Positions 1 to 9,788 of a DNA stretch of 64,000 bases are shown in pieces; position 1 is the first letter of the stretch, and each line of letters opens with the position of its first letter. The DNA is from Diadema setosum (Eukaryota; Echinodermata; Echinoidea; Diadematoida; Diadematidae), in assembly GCA_033980235.1 (NCBI GenBank), contig CM067077.1, positions 7,062,602 to 7,126,601 of the forward strand, read 5' to 3'. The notes beneath the pieces were generated by a model, which had not been told where the DNA came from, made no database searches, and saw only the letters and a program-made list of their open reading frames with translations. Both the position numbers and the translations under genes were made by a program.

Positions 1-720
1 GAGAATGATGATGCACTTCGTGAAACCCGTTAACACAACAGAGAAGCTAAGAAGTGTAGCAATACTATTCGTACAGCACACATTTGTGGTGCAACAAAAA
101 TAAAGTATATTGGGTCCATTTTCCTGGAAGGGGACATGCTATGATAATCTGTAAAGGGATAACCATTGTGTTTTACAACATTCTTCATTAAGCATCTATG
201 GCAGAAGATTCAATCTAAAGTAAATGCCAGAATAATAATAATGAATGGTTGTTGTCTAACTGGGTTGTTTCATTTCATTGACCCCACGAAGAACATTAGT
301 TTTCTCTTTACTTTGTCTGCCCTCTGTCAAAACAAAATAAACAAATCAAAACAACAACAAAAACTGCTAGATCGCAACTGTTGATGTACATAACATGCCT
401 TTTCTGCCTGGCACTACTTATCATAACAATGCTGGAATTTCAGGGCTTGGCTGTTTGTTCCAAATTCATCGTGTCACTGCCGGCATCCTGGGTTAGTCTG
501 TTGGTAGTGTCCCTGCTCGGAAAACAGTGGAAGAAAGGTTCTATTTCCGCTGGTTCCTTTCTTCCCGACATGTTTGCTAATGTCAAACAGCAGTTGCGAT
601 CCTTCAAATTTCATTTGTACATAGGGCAGACAAATTGAAAAAAGCTCATGCCTCATTATCTTCTCCCCTCTGCTAAATAATTTGTCATATTTTTCCTTTC
701 TGAAACGATATTTTGAGCAG
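1..720. other. Probable gene A intron or 5' flank, no exon recognised
   Basis: I find no exon with a supported acceptor, open frame and donor. The open frames here on both strands have neither exon borders nor recognisable motifs. A pyrimidine-rich stretch before 720 serves as the acceptor of the next exon. Confidence 0.4.
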
Positions 721-841
721 GCAATCACAGACCACTTCGGGAATCGTAATATCCAGGTTAAAAATGTCTATACTGTTAAATTGGAACCGAATAACAATGA
801 TGAAAGTGTTGTTTATTTCTGCCCCTTAAAAAAGTTCAACA
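721..841 (+). CDS. Gene A exon, unassigned extracellular segment (possibly SEA-like)
   Basis: Exon candidate bounded by an AG acceptor ending at 720 (TTTTGAGCAG) and a GTGAGT donor at 842. It is read in phase 0 and ends with one extra base, so it joins the next exon in frame. It encodes about 40 residues, including AITDHFGNRN, a run of alternating hydrophobic residues (IQVKNVYTVKL) and one cysteine (YFCP). A short block of beta-strand-like sequence before an EGF-like exon recalls SEA-EGF arrangements in membrane mucins, but the match is too weak to name the domain. It could also be an intronic chance frame. Confidence 0.4.
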
Positions 842-1060
842 GTGAGTCAATCGCACCATACGCAAAACTGTAATCCTTAAGTTAGGCCAAAAGTTGTCGG
901 CGCAATAAAATCATTCTGAAGTTCGTGATAAGCCTGAGCATTCCCTGTAGATATACATGTACACAATCATGCATAAGTTATACAAAATCATAATAGGCAA
1001 GCAGGACTACAAGCTTACTCAGGGTTTTACGCATATTGTTTTTTTTTTTTTATTCAACAG

Positions 1061-1162
1061 CTTTCAACGAATGTAAATGGGGTCGCGACTACCACTACTG
1101 CAGCGACAATCAGATTTGCGAAAATAATAATGCCACGGGATTCACTTGCCGAGAAAGGAATG
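1061..1162 (+). CDS. Gene A exon, half EGF-like cysteine module
   Basis: Exon of 34 codons, phase 1-1, with a T-rich tract and CAG acceptor at 1060 and a GTCAGT donor at 1163. The translation has four cysteines spaced NEC-x7-C-x5-C-x8-C and ends in GFTCRERNG. This resembles the first four cysteines of an EGF-like repeat, including the Gly-aromatic-Thr-Cys step, but the last two cysteines are absent, so it is either a truncated EGF-like fold or a different small cysteine module. It carries an N-glycosylation sequon (NAT). It lies between the unassigned exon and the Thr-rich repeat exons. Confidence 0.6.
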
Positions 1163-2224
1163 GTCAGTATATTGTATAAGTTGTACCTTTCTGTTGTGAT
1201 GTGACGAACAATATACCACGAATAACTATCAGTAATAAACACTGACAGAATATCTTAATGGGTTTCGCTTTATTCTCTACATCCTGTTATTGGACAGAAT
1301 TTGGCATAGTTAACGCAAAAGAATGAGGTGCAAATCATTTGACTGTTGTAGTGCAAGGAAGCATTTGAAACGAGGCAACACTCAATAATTTTTATTGGCT
1401 TCCTCTTTCTTATATGCTAAGTAAGGAGAGAGTAGAAAACACATGAAGCTAGTATACTTTGTATTAATGTTAATATAAGAGCTGAAAATCTGAGATGGCA
1501 GCTCCGACTACTGTACTGATTGAACAGTTAACCACCGGGTTTTCGTTACATTTTCATACTTTGTCTGTTCGCCTTTGTATATGTTTTGCGCTTTCATGAT
1601 AATTTTGTATATGTTAAGAAGATACTAGTGAACCTAGAGAAGGTGAGGTGGGGCTGTTAGTTTGGACATAACTAAAAGAAACTAAAGAAACTATCAAATC
1701 GTAGTCTCCAGCAATCCTTTGTTGGTAGTGAATAATAGCATGGCATGATATACAGTGCACTGACATATCACATATTTACATTAATATGTGTGTTTGTGTG
1801 TGTGTTTCAACATACGTTGTTATCGCCTCTCCTGACAGCAGATTATCCTCCAGGTCTAAGGACCTGTCTACGCCACTAATGCACATTCAGTGCCATTCGC
1901 TAAATATTTTTCGATGTAAATGTTGACAGCTAGTTTGGGATGACAGGAAGTTCACTGGCTAAATCTTAAAGTAGACCGCCCACTTTGCTACTAATGCCTC
2001 AAGAATTGAAACTGCATATACATAGCTGCTGCAGAGGCTATAATTATTGCTACGTAACAAAGGGTGCTACTCATCTCATGATTATGGAGGTATATTATTG
2101 TGGCTAACTCTCCAATTACACCATAATATTCAAAGAAGAATTCCTAAATTTAATGTCTCTCTCAGCAAGGCAAAAAAAAAAAAAAAGGAGACGCCTCATG
2201 TTCAGTTTAATTTCCATTCTACAG
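1163..2224 (+). other. Gene A intron
   Basis: Intron between the cysteine-module exon and the first repeat exon. It contains a short GT microsatellite near 1783-1805 and a poly-A run near 2170. I see no exon or element borders. The last 100 bases resemble the introns preceding the later repeat exons (TTCAGTTTAATTTCCATTCT). Confidence 0.5.
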
Positions 2225-2278
2225 AAACCACGATGACAGTTTTATCCACAGTGCAGATAAATCCAACTGGAGCATCAG
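2225..2278 (+). CDS. Gene A 54-bp Thr-rich repeat exon 1 (diverged)
   Basis: First of eight related 54-bp phase 1-1 exons. The acceptor is TTCCATTCTACAG. Translation across the junctions is ETTMTVLSTVQINPTGASG. The donor GTTATC is weaker than the GTAGGT/GTATGT of the others and the sequon seen in later copies is lost, so this copy may be poorly spliced. Thr/Ser-rich, suited to O-glycosylation of a stalk. Confidence 0.55.
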
Positions 2279-2596
2279 GTTATCCTTTCGTCATAATTAT
2301 CATGATTAACGTCATTTTTATGAATAAAAACTCTGTGAATTGATAATGGTGATAACAAGACAAAAAATAACAACAACATAATCTAATATGATATAGCGTA
2401 ATATGATGATGACTACTTATGTTATATAATATGATTCAATAAAATTGTTATTCTAGGGTAAAGGGGATAAGAAAATAAGATAGAGAAGGGGATAATGATA
2501 ATAAATGTCTTACGCGCAAGAATGATGAATTTAGATTTGAACTACAACAATTTCTGGAATGACCAAACCCGAGACAATGTGAAATAAAACTTCCCA

Positions 2597-3330
2597 TTGA
2601 CAAATTGCCCTATATCGACGTAAATAAGCACCGAATTGATCAGTGTTTTAGTAGTAGCCATGATAAAAAATCATGGGCGTACATACTCGAGCAAGATTCG
2701 AACATACGACCTCCTGATCACCGGACAGGCGTCATCTCCACTAGACCACCGAGCTTTGGCCCGGCAACAAAGTGTTGGTTCTAATCCTTATAGCATGCAG
2801 CTTCCGTCGAGACGTTTTCATTGCAACTGATTGACAAATTGCCCTACATCGACGTAAATAAGCAAAGTTCGGTGGTCTAGTGGAGATGACGCCTCTCCGG
2901 TGATCAGGAGGGCGTAGGTTCGAATCCTGCTCGAGTATGTACGCCCATGATTTTTTATCATGGCTACTAAACACTGATCAATTCGGTGCTTATTTACGTC
3001 GATGTAGGGCAATCTGTCAATCAGTTGCAATGAAAACATCTCGACGGAAGAATTTCATGAATTTGAATAATAAAGCAGTACCCGCTGCATGCTATAAGGA
3101 TTAGAACCAACACTTGCTGTTGGGCCAAAGCTCGGTGGTCTAGTGGAGATGACGCCTGTCCGGTGATCAGGAGGTCGTAGGTTCGAATCCTGCTCGAGTA
3201 TGTACGCCCATGATTTTTTATCATGGCTACTACTAAAACACTGATCAATTCGGTGCTTATTTACGTCGATGTATTAGAAGGCAATTTGTCAATCAGTTGC
3301 AATGAAAACATCTCGACGGAAGAATTTTAT
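2597..3330. repeat. Inverted cluster of tRNA-derived SINE copies
   Basis: At least three copies of one tRNA-like unit are packed here: one on the - strand (about 2640-2765) and two on the + strand (about 2866-2935 and 3129-3199). The + copies show an A-box TGGTCTAGTGG (2873-2883) and a B-box GGTTCGAATCC (2918-2928, 3180-3190). The 3129-3199 copy has a T-arm with five pairs and an acceptor stem that is nearly complete. Shared tails (TTATTTACGTCGATGTA and its complement) make the block a large imperfect palindrome. It interrupts the gene A repeat-exon region. Confidence 0.7.
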
Positions 3331-3368
3331 GAATTTGGAAAAAAACTTCCCATATTCTTTAATTTAAG

Positions 3369-3645
3369 GGCGTTGAGTTAGTTCAGTGTGTAGCGCGTGT
3401 TCCTCATGATCGCAAGGACCCCGGTTCAACTCACGGATCCCACTGAGCAATGTTGTGTGTAATCATATCGTCCGCTCTAGTACGGAAAGAGGCAAAACAC
3501 TCTGCCCCCCGGATAAGACATACAATGGAGGTCCCGTGTGTGAGACAGTCCCAATTCATGCACGAAAAAGATCCCTCTCGATTTATCGCAAAGAGCAGAG
3601 TGTTTAACCCGCCGAAGTGGTCCCGCCTTACATCCATATGGACAT
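3369..3645 (+). repeat. Second tRNA-derived SINE, tRNA-Met-like head
   Basis: The head (3369-3441) contains an A-box-like TTAGTTCAGTGTG and a B-box GGTTCAACTCA (3423-3433). Between them a stem-loop (GTTCCTCATGATCGCAAGGAC, loop containing CAT) resembles an anticodon arm. The roughly 200-base body follows without an internal gene. It is unrelated to the neighbouring SINE cluster. The CAT anticodon reading is by eye only. Confidence 0.6.
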
Positions 3646-3852
3646 TAAGGAAGATTAGCTATTGCAGCTGAATATGGGCTATCCAGCCATCTTCTGAGAT
3701 GGAAATGAAGCAAACAAAACTCCATCAAAATGGACGAACTTAAACCAACAAGTTAAACAGAAAATCGAGATGACTTCGCGAAATGAACGTTTCTCTAAGA
3801 AAAGGCAAGGAAAAGGAAACACTTCATTTATACTTTTATTTCCATTCTACAG

Positions 3853-3906
3853 AAACCACGATGGCAGCTCTAACCTTAATGCGGAACATATCAACTGAAG
3901 CACCAG
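3853..3906 (+). CDS. Gene A 54-bp repeat exon 2
   Basis: Phase 1-1 exon, acceptor CATTCTACAG, donor GTAGGT. Translation ETTMAALTLMRNISTEAPG with a sequon NIS. One Thr-rich stalk repeat. Confidence 0.7.
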
Positions 3907-4185
3907 GTAGGTTTTCCGTTCGTTATTTTTATAATTATTAATGTAATTATTACTATTATTATTAACACTCTAAGAGTTGATAGTAATGATAAGAAGAGAA
4001 TAACAACAATGATAACAATAAAAATGAAGAATAAAACATGATCAAAATTTTATGATACAATATTATAACATAGCATGATATACTGTAATATGATACAATA
4101 TGACATAATTCAAATATGACATAAAATTACACTGAGATGCTCCCGCCTTACATCCATCTGGACTCTATTAGGAAGACCAACTGAA

Positions 4186-4428
4186 GGTTTTGTTTGCAAA
4201 AACCGATAAGTCCATTTTTGAAGATTTTGATGTACGGCCTCTGTCATAAAGTACAAAATAATACCTTTTAAATGATATATTGGTCACTACATATAAAGGT
4301 ATATTTTTGAAGTTATGGTCAAAAGAAGCAAAAATCTCCTTATTATTCTCTTTATTTTTCTTGACCTTTAATCGCAAATATCTCCATTTGGCAAATATGG
4401 ACTTATCGGTTTTTGCAAACAAACTCTT
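4186..4428. mobile_element. MITE of about 243 bp with long TIRs (copy 1)
   Basis: The ends are inverted copies of GTTTGCAAAAACCGATAAGT followed by CCAT. A second copy of the same element lies at 35833-36090. It inserted between the CATCTGG segment and the head of the next array unit, as uninterrupted units show. No coding capacity. Confidence 0.8.
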
Positions 4429-4618
4429 TTTATTGCAGCTGAAGATGGGCTATCCAGCCATCTTCTCAGATGGAAATGAAACAAACAAAACTCCATCAAA
4501 ATGAACTTAGACCAACAAGTTAAACAGAAAATTGCGATGAATTCGGGAAATCAACGTCTATCTCCAAGAAGGCATGCAAAACACACACTTCATGTTTAGT
4601 TTAATGTCGAATCTACCG

Positions 4619-4672
4619 AAACCACGATGGCAGCTCTAACCTTAATGTAGAACGAATTAACTGAAGCAACAA
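4619..4672 (+). pseudogene. Gene A 54-bp repeat exon 3, dead copy
   Basis: Aligns base for base with the other 54-bp exons, but the acceptor AG has become CG (CTACCG) and the frame has a TAG stop at codon 11. The final base before GTAGGT is A instead of G. It should be skipped, and skipping keeps frame because the array exons are symmetric. Confidence 0.85.
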
Positions 4673-5045
4673 GTAGGTTTTTGATTCGTCATTCTAATCA
4701 TTTTTTAAGTCATTGATATGAATTATAACGCTGTAAATGGATATTCATGATAAGAATCGATATAACAACAATGATACAATTTTGCAAAAGTATGACATAA
4801 TATGCTGAAATACGTAATATTATATGACATCATTGTAATAAAATGACATAACATGATATGATAAAAAATAACATAAAAACAATATGATAAAATACAACAT
4901 TGAAGTGCTCCCACCTTACGTAAAACTGGACCCAATGAAAACCAGCTTTAACTGCAGCTGAATATGGGCTATCCAGAAATCTTCTGAGATGGAAATGAAA
5001 CAAACAAAACTCGATCAAAATGAATGAACTTTATAAACCAATAAG

Positions 5046-5822
5046 TTAACCCTAAAAGGGCCGGGGGGGGGGGACGGAATCCGCCCCCCCCCCCTCGACG
5101 TTTCGCGCTATAATTCTGTTACGCGAGAAGGCCTCGTCGCGAGGCTTCTTGACTTTGTTTGTTCAAGTCTCGCGCAACTTTTGAGACCAAATTTGCGACG
5201 TCCGCGCGTACTTTTGCGAAGCCACGCCCATTTTTGTAACGGAATGTCTCCCCAAAACGGGCACAATTTTGTGATTTTGTGTACATTTCCTATGGAAAAC
5301 AGTGCTCTGTCGTGAAAGTCATAAAAACCTGATTATTTTTACAATTAATCACTTTCATTGATTAGTTTTGTGCTAATTATGGTAGAAAAGTGGTCAGTGA
5401 CAATTTCCAATGAAAAAACAAAGAAAAAACAAAAGTTGAAAAACAAAGAAATACATAAGAAATTCTGAAAACAATAAAATACATAAGAATTGAAATGAAT
5501 TTTGGAAGTTTTTGTGATGTACAATCGTTGAATATGCTGCAACAGATTTACAGACCAAAAATTAGACTCTAAATGCTTTTAATTAGGCTAAAATATGATC
5601 TTGAGCTTAATTTGCATAATTAATTAATTAAAATTAGAAATTGATTGTTTCAAAAAATCTTATGACACAATCTTGTAGATTATGACGCAGGTCTCACGCA
5701 TGCAAAATTTCATCGCGATCGCGCCACCGATGGCCGAGATCTCAGGGGGGGGGGGCGGAATCCGCCCCCCCCCCCCCCCCGGCCTGAGCATAGCCAAAAA
5801 AGCCCGGCCCCTTTAGGGTTAA
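5046..5822. mobile_element. piggyBac-type MITE flanked by TTAA
   Basis: Starts TTAACCCTAAAAGGGCCGGG and ends GGCCCCTTTAGGGTTAA, so a 13-base imperfect TIR (CCCTAAAAGGGCC) is flanked by the TTAA duplication typical of piggyBac insertions. Next to each TIR is a hairpin of G-run, GGAATCC, C-run (5061-5093 and 5746-5780). Interior of about 770 bases has no significant open frame. It lies in the intron before repeat exon 4. Confidence 0.85.
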
Positions 5823-5921
5823 AGAAAAACAATATGTGATTAGTTTAGGAAGTGAACATTTCTCTCGGAAAAGGCAAACAAAATGACACATTTTACGTCT
5901 AGTTTAATTTACATTCTACAG

Positions 5922-5975
5922 AAACCACGATGACAGTTCTAACCACAATGCAGAACGAATCAACTGAAACACCAG
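5922..5975 (+). CDS. Gene A 54-bp repeat exon 4
   Basis: Phase 1-1, acceptor CATTCTACAG, donor GTATAG. Translation ETTMTVLTTMQNESTETPG with N-glycosylation sequon NES. Close to the apparent consensus of the family. Confidence 0.75.
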
Positions 5976-6386
5976 GTATAGGTTTTCCGTTCGTCATTAT
6001 TATCATTATTAATGTCATCATTGTAAATAATAACGCTGTTAATTGATGATCATGACAAGAATAGAAAAAAAAAGAACAACAAAGATAACAATAAGAAATA
6101 CGATGTAACATGTTGAAATATGTAGCATGTTATAATACAATATGATATCTTATGCCGTAATATGATATAATATAACATTGAAGTGGTCCGACCTTACATC
6201 CATCTGGACCCCAAAGAAGACCACTTATCGCAGCTGAATATGGGCTATCGAGCCATCTTCTCAGATGAAAATGAAACAAATTAAACTCCATCAAACGGAA
6301 TGAACTTCATAAACCAACAAGATAAACGAAAAGAAAATGGAAGCAAAAAGACACACTTTATATTTAGTTTAATTTCCAATTTACAG

Positions 6387-6440
6387 AAACCACGATGACA
6401 ATTCTAACTACAGTGCGGAACGAATCAACTGAAGCACCAG
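6387..6440 (+). CDS. Gene A 54-bp repeat exon 5
   Basis: Phase 1-1, acceptor CAATTTACAG, donor GTATGT. Translation ETTMTILTTVRNESTEAPG, sequon NES. Confidence 0.75.
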
Positions 6441-6862
6441 GTATGTTTTCCGTTCGTTATTATTATTGTCATTATTAATGTCATTATCTTGATTATTATG
6501 AATAATAATGCTGTAAAATTATTTATCATGATAAGGATAATATAACAAAAATCAAACCAATAAAATGGAAAAAAACGATATAACATGGTATGATATACCG
6601 TAATATGATATGATACAATATAACATAATTCAAACATGATATGTGATATGATATTAAAATGATCCCGCCTTACATCCATTTGGTCCTCAAATCCAGCCAT
6701 CTTCTCAAATTGAAATGAAAGAAACAAAATTCCATGACAGGGAATAATCTTAAACCAACAAGTTAGACAGAATATCACGATAAATTTGGGAAATGAACGT
6801 CTTTCTCAGAAAAGGCAAACAAAAGGACTCATTTCATGTTCAGTTTAATTTCCAATCTACAG

Positions 6863-6916
6863 AAACCACGATGGCAGTTCTAGCCACTATGCCGAATGAA
6901 TCAACTGAAGCATCGC
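6863..6916 (+). CDS. Gene A 54-bp repeat exon 6
   Basis: Phase 1-1, acceptor CAATCTACAG, donor GTAGGT after an exon ending in C rather than G (…CATCGC). Translation ETTMAVLATMPNESTEASR, sequon NES. Confidence 0.7.
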
Positions 6917-7381
6917 GTAGGTTTTCTGTTCGTCAATATTATCATTCTTAATATCATTATTATGAATGATAACTCTGTAAATTGATAATCATGATAAATA
7001 TGAACATAACAACGATAATAAAAATTAAGAATACAAAATAACATGATAAAATATGTAATATGATATGATAAAGCATAACATATCATGCTGTAGTATGAAA
7101 CAATATAGCATAATTCAAATCTGATATGATATAACATTGAAGTGGTCAACCTTACATCCATCTGGATCCAAACGAAGACTACCCATTCATAACTGCAGCT
7201 GAATATGGGCTATCCAGAAATCTTCTGAGATGGAAATGAAACAAACAAAACTCGATCAAAATGAATGAACTTCTTAAACCGGAAAATAGAAAATCGCGAA
7301 GAATTCGGGAAATGAACGTCTCTCTCGGAAAAGGCAAACAAAAGGACACATTTCATGTTTAGTTTAATTTCCAATCTACAG

Positions 7382-7435
7382 AAACCACGATGGCAGTTCC
7401 AACCACAATACAAAACGAATCAACCAAAGCACCAG
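7382..7435 (+). CDS. Gene A 54-bp repeat exon 7
   Basis: Phase 1-1, acceptor CAATCTACAG, donor GTAGGT. Translation ETTMAVPTTIQNESTKAPG, sequon NES. Confidence 0.75.
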
Positions 7436-7906
7436 GTAGGTTTTCCATTCGTTATTGTTATCATTATTAAATGTCACTATAATGAATAATAATACTGTGA
7501 GCTATTAATCATTATAGGAATGATATAAGAAACAGGAAAAAACAATAAAAATAAAAAGAAAACGATATAATATGATCAATTATGCAATATAATCATGATA
7601 ATAACATGGTGTGACATACCGTAATATGATACAATATAACATAATTAAAACATGATATAATGTGATATAATATTGAAGTGATCCCGCCTTACATCCATCT
7701 GGAAACCAAGGAAGACCACCTATTGCAGCTGAACGTGGGTTATACAGCCATCTTCTAAGATGGAAATGAAACAAACAACATTCTATGAAAGGGAATAAAC
7801 TTAAACCAACAAGTTAAGCAGAAATCGAGATGAATTCGGAAAATCAACGTTTCTCTCAGAAAAGGCAAACAAAAGGACACATTTCAGTTTAATTTCCATT
7901 CTACAG

Positions 7907-7960
7907 AAACCACGATGACAGTTCTAACCACAATGCCTAACGAATCAACTGAAGCACTGG
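7907..7960 (+). CDS. Gene A 54-bp repeat exon 8
   Basis: Phase 1-1, acceptor CATTCTACAG, donor GTAGGT. Translation ETTMTVLTTMPNESTEALG, sequon NES. Last repeat before the transmembrane exon. Confidence 0.75.
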
Positions 7961-8209
7961 GTAGGTTTTCCGTTCGTCATTATTATCATTATCAGATGTC
8001 ATTATAATGGAAAATAACGCTGTAAACTGATTATCATGATAAGAATAGAAATAACAACAGTGATAACAATAGAAACGGTACTAGTCTAACATGATAAAAC
8101 TAAATTAATGTGTAAATAACAAAATGATATGAAGTATTACAATACAACATAGCACAATACATTATTCTATAATGATGATTATCACATGATATGACAGAGT
8201 GAAATTGTT

Positions 8210-8665
8210 ATTTCAATATAGTGCAAAGAAGGGGTAATGTTAAAATATCTTACGCCCAGAAATGATGAATTTGAATCTGTACAACAGCAATTTCTGGAAT
8301 TAACAAACTCAAGGCAATGTAAAGTATAACTTCCTTAGTCTTTGATTTTACTCCATCAAACGGAACAAACTTAAACATACGAATTTAACGGAAAAAGATA
8401 ATGAAATAATATGAGAATAAATCTTTCACAAAACACGTAAGACCCTTATACAAATTGTAAACTTTGTCAGGCCTACTGGCGAAAAAACAACTCGCGTCCA
8501 TGCATGTAATGTCCAAAAAACATGCCTAGCTTATTCCAACTATCATTATGACGAGATGCGGCTGAAACAGAAATGACCTTTTCGCGAAAAAAAAATACAA
8601 GGGAATCTATGATTTTATAGATTCAAAATATAAGTAACGTGCCGTCTTTATATTCATTACTGCAG
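8210..8665 (+). other. Gene A intron before the transmembrane exon
   Basis: No exon. The stretch 8210-8335 (CTTACGCCCAGAAATGATGAATT…) matches 2460-2600 downstream of repeat exon 1, so the two edges of the repeat array share a flank, as expected if the array expanded inside an ancestral single unit. Confidence 0.6.
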
Positions 8666-8853
8666 ACACCTTGAAAATTATCGTAGCAGTAACAGCAACA
8701 ACAAGTAGTGTCCTCTTGATCGCGATTGTCATATTACTGGCCTGGACATGCAGACATAGTCGTAGGACGCCGACGGAGAAAAGATCTGAAGTAAACCATC
8801 TAGCGGAACCTTTTACTGAGATAACGGAGAACAACTATGGGGCTGATGGAGAG
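8666..8853 (+). CDS. Gene A transmembrane exon
   Basis: Exon of 188 bases, entered in phase 1 after TACTGCAG and left in phase 0 at GAG|GTGCGA. It encodes a single membrane helix (LKIIVAVTATTSSVLLIAIV and onward to ILLAWTC), then a basic stop-transfer stretch (CRHSRR) and the first part of the cytoplasmic tail (EKRSEVNHLAEPFTEITENN). The paralogous exon of gene B has the same length and about 80 percent identical residues by eye. Without splicing the frame would end a few codons later at TGA, which could be an alternative short tail. Confidence 0.85.
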
Positions 8854-8899
8854 GTGCGAAAATTTCTCTGAAAATCAGAGTGTGTTAACCGAAGAAACA

Positions 8900-9190
8900 G
8901 TGGGGGACTGTGGCATAGTGGATAAGACTCCCTACTTTCAAGCGCCAAATCCAGTTTGGCGCTTACGTCCCTTGAGAAAATCTTTTTATCAACTCATTCC
9001 ATATAATGCAGAGTCATGATTATCTTGTGTCATATCCTAAAAGACTAGATTTTGTGTGTGTGTGGGGGGTTTTTTTGTGTGTGTGTTGCTGGTTGGGATG
9101 AGCGTCTCCGGAATTTTTCAATATAATCTCGCAGAAGCTTGCAGGAGAACATCAACAATATTGTTACATGGTTTGTAAACATAGACCTTT
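8900..9190 (+). repeat. tRNA-like SINE remnant in the gene A transmembrane-tail intron
   Basis: Begins ACTGTGGCATAGTGGATAAG, an A-box-like tRNA head, and continues to ATATTGTTACATGGTTTGTAAA. The same element lies at the same place in gene B (44720-45000), so it was present before the genes duplicated. A GT/T-rich microsatellite (about 9050-9085) has expanded only in this copy. Confidence 0.6.
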
Positions 9191-9383
9191 CAAACATAAA
9201 AAAAAACACACCATAGAATACACATTCAATCATTATTACTCTAATGAGGTACCGTAGTACGCATGAAATTTGTAATACATCACGTGTCCTCCATTCTTAA
9301 ACGCACTATGCAAAACTGACGTTTCTACACATCTCGTTGGACTATGGCGAATTTAAATACTCATTGTACATTTTGTTCTGTTT

Positions 9384-9438
9384 GTTTGTCTGTTTGTTTG
9401 TTTGTTTGTTTGTTTCTTTCTTTCTTTGTTTGTTTCTT
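9384..9438. repeat. (GTTT)n microsatellite
   Basis: Tandem GTTT with some CTTT units, in the gene A intron before the tail exon. Confidence 0.9.
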
Positions 9439-9536
9439 TTGCTGCCTTGTGGGGATTTTCATGATTTCTTCTGATATGCATTTTGCCCTTCACGCTTAAT
9501 CGTACTTATGCACTTCAACTAAATTGTATTCATCAG

Positions 9537-9788
9537 ATCCTTTTCCCATGGAGGGAGCGATCGGCTGAAGCAATGAACGACTACACGTTTGGTCCCGAGA
9601 CCGGAGGGCGAAACGTATTTCCAACGCCGGATTACACGGATGACTTTGGAAGACAAGTGCCAATCTCGCAGGCCAGGGGCAGGGACAACAGTCCCAATGA
9701 CCACGGCTTTTGGGAAGATGCCGGGCCGCAGGATGAAGTCGTCTTTACGTACAATGTCGGATATCGCATTGACGACAACAACGAATAA
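9537..9788 (+). CDS. Gene A terminal exon, cytoplasmic tail and stop
   Basis: Entered in phase 0 after TTCATCAG and read to TAA at 9786-9788, 83 residues. It starts ILFPWRERSAEAMNDYTFG and contains acidic, Asn/Asp-rich stretches and tyrosines in NDYTFG, PDYTDDFG and FTYNVGYR. The gene B terminal exon is clearly paralogous and keeps DYTFG, NVFP, GRQV, NDHGFWEDA and DEVVFT. No catalytic domain is seen; a docking or sorting tail is the simplest reading. The stop overlaps an AATAAA hexamer at 9784-9789, so a polyadenylation site could be close or further downstream. Confidence 0.85.
   Translation: MLFPWRERSAEAMNDYTFGPETGGRNVFPTPDYTDDFGRQVPISQARGRDNSPNDHGFWEDAGPQDEVVFTYNVGYRIDDNNE

Larger units (their letters stand above)
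3661..8240 (+). repeat. Tandem array of about 500-bp units, each carrying one 54-bp exon
   Basis: Seven direct repeats, each starting near GCAGCTGAATATGGGCTATC (about 3661, 4432, 4952, 6230, about 6690 with the head lost, 7191, 7721). Without inserted MITEs the units are about 460-530 bases. Each has the same order: head, AAACAAAACTCCATCAAAAT, TTTAATTTCCATTCTACAG acceptor, 54-bp exon, GTAGGTTTTCC donor, an ATT/ATG-rich stretch, then CCCGCCTTACATCCATCTGG. A more diverged unit surrounds the exon at 2225. The array grew by unequal exchange of exon plus intron, so copy number may vary between alleles. Confidence 0.85.
721..9788 (+). other. Gene A: 3' part of a mucin-like single-pass membrane protein gene
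   Basis: Gene-level entry for the exons at 721-841, 1061-1162, seven usable 54-bp repeat exons (2225, 3853, 5922, 6387, 6863, 7382, 7907), 8666-8853 and 9537-9788. Joined with canonical GT/AG borders they stay in one frame and give about 346 residues ending at TAA. The 5' part (leader, perhaps sushi domains as in gene B) must lie left of the window. Predicted layout is an unassigned segment, a half EGF-like module, a Thr-rich glycosylated stalk of 18-residue repeats, one membrane helix, and a cytoplasmic tail of roughly 115 residues. It lies head-to-tail with gene B (from 15846). That all these exons belong to one transcript is inferred from phase and order, not observed. A cell-surface role is inferred. 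Confidence 0.65.

Noticed and set aside
3129..3199. Functional tRNA gene
   Set aside because: A and B boxes are good but the anticodon arm does not fold properly and the unit is repeated with a common tail, as in SINEs.
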